Below the pieces are notes generated by a model, which saw nothing but the letters and a program-made list of their open reading frames with translations, ran no database searches and was not told the origin of the DNA. Shown piece by piece: positions 44,601-56,600 of a stretch of 64,000 nt of DNA. How positions within the stretch are numbered: position 1 is the stretch's first letter; each line of letters starts with the position of its first letter. Both the position numbers and the translations under genes were made by a program. The stretch comes from Novipirellula herctigrandis (GTDB lineage Bacteria; Planctomycetota; Planctomycetia; Pirellulales; Pirellulaceae). The stretch is taken from positions 1,250,632-1,314,631 of the forward strand of contig SJPJ01000001.1 in NCBI GenBank assembly GCA_007859835.1. Direction: 5' to 3'.

Positions 44601-47600
44601 CATTGGTCGCCATGCAAGGTCAAGACACGGTCTTTGCTTATGACATGCCGACCGCCATCGCGGCGATCGAGTTGGCTGCCGGTGCAGGGCCAACGACCCT
44701 TTATGCCGGACGATCACAGTACCCCGATGCGCCACAGGAACTAACGTCGCTGATCCGTGGACCGTTGGGCCAAATCCCGCTCGATTCGATGTACCCTGCG
44801 GCGATGACAGCGGCACATTACACATTCTATTCTGACGATCGGAATACGCTTTATGGGGTTCCAACGACGGGACCGTATGGTGATGAGCCGAACCATTTTG
44901 GCCCGATCGAAGTCGGGAACTTGCCGCGAGGCATTGACTCGCAGCCAATCGTGCCGCCTCGGGTGTTACAGGTTGTTTCAACACCCTATACACAAGCGCC
45001 CTCGCTGCAATCGTTCCCCAACGAATCCCAAACGGTTGAAACCGGCCGCAGTAGCCAAGCGGAAATCCATAGTGGCGCGTTGCACGAATCGCATGCGATG
45101 GTGTCGTACCGGTCGCAAGAAGCAAATCGCGGCGTCATATTGCACTACGATTCGCTGCGTGCTGAACCGAGGCATCAGACCTATTTTGGTTTAGCTGGAT
45201 TGGCAGCCACGGCCGAGTACGACGGGCGAGTGATCGTCCGTGCTGCAGCGATGCTTGATGATCGAACTTACGTTGCCGAATCGGACTACGAGCCCACGCG
45301 AACGGAATGGGTCGACGGATTTCGTGGTGACGAGCATTTCTTCTCTTACGAAAGTCTCGATAAGACCCAAGTCCATGGCGGCAGCGTGATGATCGATTTC
45401 AGTGATGCCAAAACGGGCGTGTATGACTTGGCAGTCGATGTCGGCGTCTTCCGCGAGTCGGCAGACGGGTATATCGACGGCGCGTTCCAAACGGATCACG
45501 AGTACTTGGCAGTCGTTAACTTACAGGAAAGCGAATTCGGAGCGGGTTGGGCACTCGACGGGTTGCTACGATTGCACAACAGCGATGGTGTTTTGTTGTT
45601 GACCAACGGGAATGGGACCGAGCAGATCTTTTTGCCGCCACAAACCGCTGGCCAAGCCTATACGCCTTTGTCGTTGGATCGAAGCGTGCTGCGGCAATTG
45701 CCAGACGATAGTTTCGAGAGACGGCACATTGATGGCACCGTCGAGCTTTTTGATGCAGACGGTTTACTGCATACTGTGCGAGATCGTAACGGCAATGAAA
45801 TGCGTTACGTCTATTCCGATGGCAAAATCCAACAAATCATCGATCCGGTGGGCTTAGTCACACGGTTTGAATACACAGGTGGTTTGGTTAGCCAGATTCT
45901 CGACCCAGCCAACCGCGTAACAAAATTGGAATACGATGGGGCCAATCTTGTCAGCATCACGGATCCTGACGGCACCATGCGTAGCTTTGAATATGACCTT
46001 TTCGCACCCGGCGACTCGTTGATTGCTCCTTATCAGCATCTGATGACCGGGCAAGTGCAAAAACGTGGCAATGCCGCCGACGAGCCTTTGGGTGAGTCCT
46101 TTCATGAAACCATCCAGTACAACGAGTTCGGTCAAGTGATCGCAGGCACGCGAGTGGATGGTGCAGAGTTTTCGCTAACTCCAGCGCAGTCATTGGCTGC
46201 ACATAGACCGTCACTCACTAGCGATCCGCATAAGGCTCCGCTGGTTGTCGAGATGATCGGTGACCAACCTCAGAAAGCGAATTTGGATGCAGCGCGAGCC
46301 AAGTGCGGTTTACCACCCGAAGCGTCGGGGGGGACGGGATTTTCGGCGGAAGCACAGTACATCGACTTCGGCGGCCAAGAATCGACGTACCAAATGAATG
46401 GGTTTGGTCAGTATATTCACATTCAAACCGATGGTGATCTTCCTGGACGTACGATGGGTCGCAGTGAAGAGTCCGGCCTCGTGAGTGTCCAGGTAGATCA
46501 AGTTGGAAACGTGACGTGTCAAACGTATGATGCTTTCGGAAACGTGACCAGCATTACCGACTTCCCCGATGGTCCTGATAGTCTTCGCACCGCCACGAGG
46601 ACATTTGCTTACGAAAATCCAAATTTTGCTGCGATTTGGACAACCAGCACCGACGCGGTTGGACGTACGACCAGGCGCGTGCTCGATGATGACGGAAACA
46701 TCGTGTCCGAAACAATTGCGACGACGGAAGTTTTGCCCGCTGGCAATCCCACCAGTTCCACCAAGATGTATGAGTTCCACACGAATGGACCTGCCGATGG
46801 GTTGATGCGAAAGTCAATCGACGCTGCGGGAATCGTTACCGAATTTTTGTACGATGACTTTGGTCGGCTGACGTCAACAAAGTTCTTTGACGGAGAACAG
46901 GTCAATGAGTATGTCGATCTGACCGGAAACATTCGTGAAGTGATCGATCCCGATGGATTCAATCGTACACTTCAATACGATCCAATGAATCGATTGTTGA
47001 CAACGACGATCGACGTTTCCATTGATGGCGTGACCTATGTCGATGCTACTGAGTATGACGCGCACGGCAACGTGAAAAGACAAGTGGATCGCAACGGCAA
47101 TGTAACGCTGTACGAGTACGACGTTTATGATCGGCCGACCAAACGGATTGAAGCAGCGGGTGTACTCGATGCAACAACCCACTACGCTTACGACTTTGGG
47201 GCGATGTTGGTCGACGCTGCGCTTGCCTTTGATCCGTCTTACACCTACTGCTATGAAAAGAACGCAAACGGTAGCGTTTCGCTGTTGGTCGAAAACAAAT
47301 TTGGCCAACCCATGACGGTGGTTGATGAAATGGGGCGGCGGACCCAATATCACTATAATGCCGCCCAGCAGATGGTCGGCATCACGATGCCTAGCGGAGG
47401 GAATATTCGATTCGAGGTCGATGGTCGCGGACGTCAAACGAAAAAGGTTGGCCCAACGACGGAAGAATTCGTCACGGTCTATGATGACGCGAATCGGCAA
47501 GTCGAAACGATCATTGTGAATCCAGCGACCGGAAATCAAGTTACCACGGCGACCTACAACTTGTTCGACTCCGTTGCGGCGAGTACCAGTTCGATTGGTG

Positions 47601-50600
47601 TGGTGATACGGTTCGAACACGATGCCGCGAACCATCCCACGCGAGTCATTGAAAACGCCAACGGTACGGATAAACGTATCACCCAGCATGAATTGGATCA
47701 GCGGGGCCGCGTGATCCACACGACGGTCAATGATTTGGCGACGACAGACAACGAATACTACCCCAGTGGACGGTTGAAGTCAGTCACCAATGGCTTAGAC
47801 GCCAAGGTCACAATGGTCTATGACGAACTCGGTCGCACGGTTACCCAGACCGATGCGGAAGGCGAAGTCACTCACTATCTCTATGACGGTAGCGGAAATC
47901 AAATCGGCATCGTTGATCCGCGTGCCAAAGGAGATCGGGACAATACGGAGTTCCGGCAAACGTATGAATATGATGAATTGAATCGCCAAATCACCACCAT
48001 TAACCCGTACGGTGACACGACCCGTTACGAGTACGATGCACTGGGGAATCAAACCCGGATCATCGACCCACGCTCGACCGACGATATTCCGGTCGAGACG
48101 CGATTCGAATACGACCGTCTCAACCGACTTACGAAGACAACCAACGCGGAAGGTCGCTCCACCAGCTACGAATATGACTTAAGCGACAATGCGACAAAAG
48201 TGACTCAACAACGGTTGACGCTCGACGGCATTGTCAACGATGTCTCTGAGTACGAATACGACCAAAGCAGTCGGTTGCAACAAAGGATCGATCCCGAAGG
48301 TTTCGTGACGACATACCAATACGACGCGATTGGCAACATGACGAGTATCATCGATCAACGAGGTTCAGCAGCACGAACCGACTTTGTTCATGACAAGATG
48401 AATCGAGTCGTCAAGCAGACAATGGCTGCTGGTTCGCCGCGGGCAGCGACGACGCAGACGGTCTATCACCCATTGGGGATGGTCCAGGAAACAATCGATC
48501 CGATGGGGCAACGTACCGTTACCGAGTTTGATGAATTGCTTCGTCCGAAAACGACCACGGTGGCCAAGGGGTCGACGAAACCTGCCGTGACGACGTACGA
48601 GTACGATGTGGTTGGCAACCTAACCTCGTTGACTGAACCACGAGGTGCCTTTTACACTCGGTCGTTTGAGTACGACAAGATGAATCGCCAGATTAAGGAG
48701 TCCGGTAATTCGGGAACGGCAACCGATCCGCGACCTTATGAAATCATCACCGAGTACAACGAAATCGGACAACCGATTCGTCAAACCGACCCTCGCGGAG
48801 ATGGTTTAGAAACACGGATGGAATATGACTCGAATGGTCGTTTGGCGGTTCAGCACGACGCGTTGGGGCAAGAAACGCGTTACCAGTACGATGCGGCGGG
48901 AAACACGACACGTATTGAAACACCGTCGCTTGATGGCAACACCGCTGCGATATTGGAACTCAGCTACGACACTCTCGGCAATCGCTCTTCGATGCGAGAC
49001 GCTCTGGGCAATACGACTTGTTTTGTTGCCGATGACGTCGGTAATTTGTTGCTAACAATTGATGCGCGAGCAAACTTGGCGACGTGCAGCATCGCCGATA
49101 GCGATAACGACTTCGCATCGCGAATGTACTACGATGCATTGGGTCGGCGAACCGCGGTTGTGGATGCCGGCGGTTATCGTGCAGAGATCGAGTATGATGC
49201 GTTTGGCAATATTACCAAGCAAACTGATCCGCGGACCTTTGACGCGGCAACACCCGGTGAATTTGTTACCGAGTTTATCTACGACGAACTTGGACGAGTC
49301 GCGGAAAAACATTCGTCCATTGGTGTGATGGGTAGCGACGTCATCGCGATCGAAAAGTTTCGCTACGACTTGGCGGACAACTTGGTGCGATATGAAGATC
49401 CGCGAGGCCCCGAGTACGCCACGACTTACCAGTACGACCCGCTATACAATCGCACGGTCAGTCTGCAAAACGTTGTCGTGGACACCGGTGGGGGAGCGTC
49501 CGCGTTGGAGACGATTTCGGAGTACGACGAGGTGGGGAATCTTGTTCGTTCTGTTGACGCTCGCGGCCCATTTCACGCGGTGCATTTCGAATACGACGCT
49601 GGCAATCGACTTGTTGCGATGATCGAACCGACCGGTACCGAAGCGGAGCCTGGGCCAATGGCGGTGACTCGATATGAATTCGACGAAGTAGGCAACTTGA
49701 TCGCGGAACAAGATCCTCGCGGTGAGTATTACACCGTTCGCATGGTCGTCGATGCGCTCGGGCGAGTTCAGTCGCAATCGGTTCCACAAGGCTCGGCCGA
49801 ACACCCTCAGGCCCCTGCCGTTACCACCTACGACTACTTTCCCGGCGGAACGGTTAAGTCAATCCATGGTCCTCGCGAAAATGCCGGCGAAGACATTTTG
49901 CCGACCGAATACAGCTACGATGCCGCCGGTAGGCTAACTTCGATGACCGATTCGCTTGGTGCGGTGACACAGTACGAATTGGACACGATCGGAAATGCGT
50001 TCGCAATCACCGAACTCGGCGACGCTTTGACACCAACGCGGACAACGCGAATGGAATACGACCGTCTTAATCGCATGACCAAGGTGATTGATGCAGTCGG
50101 TTTGGAGACGATGACTGAATATGACGCGATTGGAAATGCAGTCCGCATTATTGGTCCGCTATCTAGCTCCGACGGTGCTTCGGTGATCGAGCGGATCTAC
50201 GATGGTCGTTCGTTAATCCGCAGTGAAACGAATGCGGAAGGTGACACGACCACTTATGACTACGACGCCGCAGGGAACCGAATCCGCATCGGTGATCCGC
50301 GAGGCGAATGGGCCGACACAACGATGGATTTTGACGGCGCGAACCGACTAATTGCGACTCACTACGCAACGGGGTCGGCAGCCGATCCCGGCGACCCAGT
50401 AACGTATCGCATGCAGCACGATGGAATCGGCAATGTCACCCGAGTGATTGACCCACGTGGCGAGGCCTTTGCAACGGAAACGATCTTTGATCACCGAAGT
50501 CTTCCCATCGAAGTTCACAATAGTGCTGGTCCCGAAGACGCACCCACGATCGAGGTCGATCAATTCCAGTACGATCTTGCCGGCAACTTGATTCGCAACA

Positions 50601-53600
50601 TCGATCCTCGCGGAGACGACTATGCGACGACCCATTCCGTTGACGCCTCCGGACGAATCACCTCGACGACCTATGCCGTTTTGGGGACCAGCGGGCCATC
50701 GCATTTGACTGAAAAATTTAGCTACGACGTGGAAGGCAACTTGATTGAACATGTTGGCATCGGTGGTGACGACTACATCACCGAATATCAATATGATGCG
50801 GTTGGACGTGTGACGTTGACCACGGACCCCGTCGGAGAACAAACCGCCTACAGCTACGACCGTTACGGCAATGTGCTGTCGGTGATCGATGTGTACGGCA
50901 TTTCGACCAACACCTACGACGCATTGAATCGCTTGTTAAGCAAAACAAACGCCGAAGACGAAACGACGGTTTTCGAGTACTCGGACAATGGTTTGGAAAT
51001 CATCACCGAGGATCCGCTTGGGCGGTCGAGCCGAACTATCCGTGATCGATTGGGCCGAGTCATCGAATCGATCGATGCGGTGGGGCAATCCAGCTTCCAG
51101 GAATACGACGCGGTTGGGAACGTCGTTCGGATCGTCGATCGAAACGGCATTGTAAGCGATTCGGTCTACGACGCTAGGAATATGCCGCTATCGGTCACGC
51201 GAGCGGTCGACACGCCGCAGGAAATCACGACTCGCTACGAATACGACTCGCTCGGACGACAAGTCGTGCAAATCGATCCGCGCGGCGACTACTATCGAAC
51301 CGAGACGGTCTATGACGCTCGCAACCGCATGATCCAGCAGCGCCGACATGCAGGCACGCCAACGGGTACCGGCATCGGTACACCGGGCGAAGACGACTGG
51401 ATTGTTGAAAATTATGAATACGATTCGGTGGGGAATCTGATTGCAATGACTCCCGCTCGAGGGGATTTCTATACGATTTACACGGATGTCGATGGGCTTG
51501 GTCGCGTGACGGGAATTAGACAGCAAGTCGGCACACCGGCTAGTCCTGCCGAAGCCGTCCAGAAGTTCGAGTACAACAACGCCGGCCAGAAAGTTCACGT
51601 CGAGGACGCACTCGGCCATGTGATTACTCGCGACTATGACCGCGTGGGGCGCATGGTGTCGGAGACGATCGAGCGTGATGGCACGGATGATATGGTGAAC
51701 CAATGGAATTATGTCGACACCGATACTGGTTATCGAATTGAACAGATCGATGCGGCAGGAAATGTTTCCTTGACGACCGACTATGACAAGGCACAGCGGG
51801 TTGTGATGATTCAACCGCGATCGGCTGAAACCGAAGTTCGTAGCTACGACGATGCCGGGAATTTGACGATGGCCACCGTTGGCGACGTTCAACGGGAATT
51901 CCAATACAACGAGCTGAATCGTTTGGTTCAGGAATCGGACGGATATGGGAACTTCTACGCCTATACGTACGATGCCGTTGGTAATTTGTTGACCAAACAA
52001 GATGCACGTCAAAGCAATCCGGTTGAGTACTCCTATGACGCGCTGAACTTGCAGCGATCGATTCGGCAATCCGATGGCGGTTTGACGCAACTAGAGTATG
52101 ACAAAGCCGGTAACCTGAGCCGCGTGATGGATGCGGAAGGCAGCGTTACAAGTTTTGTGTTCGATGCAATGCACCGGATGGTCAGCGACACCAACGACTT
52201 TGGCACTCGATCCTACGAATATGACCCGGCTGGGAATCCGGTGCGTTACGTCGATCGCGATGGTCGCATCACCGTTCGCCAATACAACGGAAATCAACGT
52301 CTTGTGCAAGAAGATTGGCTTGATTCAACCGGCAGCACGACAAACACTTTGTCGTTCACATACGACGTGATCGGTCGAATGACGGAGGCGTTCAGTGGTG
52401 ATGCGACTAACACGTTTGCGTTTGCCGATGACGCGACGGCGCAAATCTCCGCGATTACGTCCACGATCGCCAGCGGTGTCGATGTGTTCGCGATCGACTA
52501 TGAACGTAACTTGCTTGGCTTAACGACAAACGTTTCGGCATCCCTTGGTGTTCAAGCAGGCATCATTCAAGAAAGATTCAGCTATGGTTTGACCGATGAC
52601 CGACTATCATCCATTGAGCAAACCGGTTCTGCGGTGAACGCGAAGCGAGTCGAGTTTGATTATCACGATGACGTTTCCGCTTTCAAGGAAATTCGCCGCT
52701 ACGGTAGCGATGATGCCTTGGTGTTGACAACAAGCACAACGCTGAACGAGCGGCAATTGATCGACCAAATCAAACATCTATCCGCTACGTCGGGCACGAT
52801 CAATCAATACCGCTACACCTATGATGCCGACGCTCGTGTAGCGTCGATCGAGGATGAATATGGCAGAGCGACTTACGACTATGACGCAAATGGACGTCTG
52901 ACATCTGTTTCGCACACCGATCCGCAGATGTCCGATGAGTCGTTCACCCTAAATGACGTCGGAAACCGAACTTCTAGCAGTGAGCATGGCGATAGCTACA
53001 GCTACGTCGAACAGAACCGACTAGCCAGCGACGGTATCTTTAACTACGAGTATGACGCCGAAGGGAATCTTGTTACACAAACGGCGATCGAAACCGGCGA
53101 CGTCATTCACTATACGTGGGATCATCGCAATCGTTTGGTCGCGGCGGTCACCGAAGATTCATCTGGGAACGTCGTGGAGGTGGTGGAGGTCGGCTATGAC
53201 GCTTTGAATCGACGGATTTGGAAGCGTGTGGATCCTGATGGCATTGGCAACAAGCCGGTTACTTGGCGAGGCTACTTGTACAACGGTGATGATGTGCTGG
53301 TAGAGATTGTCGATGTTGGCGGACTCGACGTTGGAACCGATCCTGTGGTGGACGTGGTTTACTTGCACGGAGCGGGCGGTGATTCACCACTGGCCCAAGA
53401 ACACCAAGGTAACACGATTTGGATGTTGCCGGATCATGTTGGGACCGTTCGCGATTTAGTTGGCGTAGACGGCCAATTGCTTGATCATCTTCGCTATTCG
53501 GCCTACGGCGAGATTGTCTCACGCACCGATCCCGATGTCTTCAATCGTTACTTCTTCACTGGCCAAAGCTACGAGCCGGCACTTGGATTGTATCACTTCC

Positions 53601-56600
53601 GCGCCCGTTACTATGACCCAACGAATGGACGATTTGTCAGTGTCGACCCAATCGGCTTGTCCGCGGGCGATCCAAACCAATATCGCTACGCCTTGTCAGA
53701 CCCGATCAACATGGCTGATCCGAGTGGGCTATCGGGGGTTCCATCGGCGATGGCGAATCCGTATTTCGACCAATTGAGTTCGGTTCGCGATGCGGTGACG
53801 GAAAGTCGTCAGACATTTGACAAGAGCATGTCGGTTGGCAACTTCAACGTCTTGACGTTTGCCATGGGGACGATCAGCAGCACCAATATCGCTGTGGAAG
53901 CACTCGCCACCATCGCAGCAACAGTCGCCTTGTCGACGAACCCCGTGACCGCTCCCTATATGGTTTACTACGCAGCCTATAGCACAGGGAAAACTGCCTA
54001 TAGCCTCGTCAAGCAGAGTCAGCAACCTGGACGTGAAGGATTTGAACTTTGGGACGGCGTCAAATTGTTCCTGACTGTCGGAGCGTCGGCAATTGGGCCG
54101 ACCGTCGGCACTTACGCTAGTGTTGCGCTGAATGCCGCTGATGCCTACGTCGCACTCGCTTATGAGAAAGACCTCAATGCGATGGATAGCCGATTGATGG
54201 GGGCAACAACCGGATTCGTTGGCGACGTTGCTTCTTATCACGCGCAGGGTATGCAATCGAAGGGACTAAAAGGCGACATCGCAACCATGCGGACGGAATG
54301 GACCGGAACCGTTAACCAAGTCCGTAACGGAACGATCCCGTATTTGTTGGGTGTTGGAAAGAATTTGAAAGGGCTCGCTTCGGATATCACTCGATTGCAA
54401 CAGTACCAAGCAGATGTGCAGTACTATCGGCAATCGCTTGGTGGCAACGCTGACGCGATTGCCATACGCAATGCCATTGAGCCGCCCGATTTCCAAACAA
54501 ATACCTTCAAGCAATTTTCGCGACTGATCGACGCCGCTCAAGCCGCCAAACTTGGTTGGCATGGCAGTTTGGATCATCAGATCCGCTCAGTGGCCGTGAA
54601 CCGGATTGGGCAACGGGGGGCGCTGTCGATGAAAATGCTGCAAAAAGACATCCGCAAGAATCCCGAATTGGCGCAGATGGAATCCGCGTTGGTGAAGATG
54701 GAGCAAGACCTGGTCTCGGCAGCAACATCCGCCAAGTGGGATTACCCGCTTGAATTAAACGCTCAAGGAAACCGAGCATGGAATGCAGGACGTGCATTCA
54801 TCGACCAAATTCGAGGCAGCGGCTATACGTCACGCATCGAAGCAGCGCAGAACCGTGTCATCCAATTCAATGCCGAACATAATCCCGTGTATCGGAAACT
54901 GATTGGTGAGTTGGTCGATGCCGAGATCAACCGTAGTGGTGCCATGTTGACATCGACCGCCAAGGCATCGTTGCGCGAGCAAGCGATCGCCCTGCACGCA
55001 TCAACATTGATTCGAGTAAACAACCCGGCCGCGCCAACGTTGTCCGCACCGTACTCTCATTTGGGGGTCAAAAATAAACTGCCGAAGATGATCGATCGTG
55101 TGAAACGGGAAGTTATCAATCGCATGTACCCGACATTGGACGCGGCGCTGGCACAACACGAAGCGTTGAAATTCTATATCAAAACAGGCGACAAAACACA
55201 GCATACCCAAAACATGGAATTGCTGTTGCGTAACCATGTGGGCACGCTACAAAAACAACAGGCTGGGTTGCGAGCTTATGAAAGAGGCATGAAACAATTG
55301 TTCCCGAGTGGGCGGCAACCGATGGATGTCCTCGGTTACACACGTTACCAGCAAGCTCAAGCGATGAGGAAAATCCTCACCGATCATCCCTACTCGTTCG
55401 AGGGACCATTCAACAATTTGGCGGATCGCTTGATCACCACCGCGCCTTCCGAATTCGCCGAGATATTGGATCTTCCTTTCACGACTCGCCAAGACGTCCA
55501 AGATTTAGCGAACGTCGCTAGGTCCATCAATAACGGCAAGCTGAAAGTGCCGGGTATCAACGAGGGTGGTGTCGTTGCACTGATGCTACAGGGAACCGCG
55601 GGTGCCACGTTGAGCCAAATCGCATTTCGTGCTGACTTTGTCAAGGACGTCTACTCGGGGAATTTCCAACGGTTGCACCAGACTCTCCAGAAGCCGTTGG
55701 AAGCATGGCGGACGTTGGCTGATTTGACCAAGAGTCCGATGATGAGCGGTACCAGTGATGTCGACCTGGGATTGATTGTGAAGGGAGGTGGAAACAATCT
55801 GCTGAGCGTCTTCAACGAAGCCAAAGTCACGTTCCCCAACGGCAGCATTCAGCAGCTTAAGGGTGGGGAAGCGATCGACGCTATTGTCAAGTATTCCGAT
55901 CCCAATTCGTTCATCGGTAGAACCGCTCGAAAAGTGGGCGTCGAAGTTCCCGTGGAATGGTATGTCTACCAAAACCGAGAGCTTGCTCAAATCGCTGACG
56001 CCGCAGCCGCACGAAACACGCCTATCGATCGTGGTGGTATGAGCGTGATCACCAATGGCAGTTCGTTCGATGTGGTTGCACACTACTCGCCTCACTTGGA
56101 CCCCGCGGCGCAACTCGGGGGAGCTTCGCGGACGATCCTTAGCGGTTTGATGCACTCGGCGGTTGTCCAATCGGCGACGTCGCAAACCATCGTCACCGCT
56201 GCCGAACTTGGCCCCGTGCTTGTCGACGCGATCGGGCGTTGGCAGTCAACGGATCTTGATCTTCCGGGTCCAATGATCCATTTGTGCGTCGAACCACTTG
56301 GCGGCACACGGCTTGGATACACGATGCTTAACAAGATCGATCAAAATGGTCGGCCGATCGAAGCCACGATCGTCATTGACGACGATGCTGCCGGACACGG
56401 TTGGTTTGTCGATCCAACACCGTCGAGCGATAGCGAATTTCGTATCAACGCCGATGGAACGTTGAAAGCCAACGTGGATGAAGCGATCGGTCGTTTTGAC
56501 GTGTTGTCGGTCTTGCTGCATGAACTAGGCCATCTCTATGGCTTCACCGAATCGTTTGACGGATTCGGTTTGAATACCGTTTCCGATAGTCAAGGCCGAC

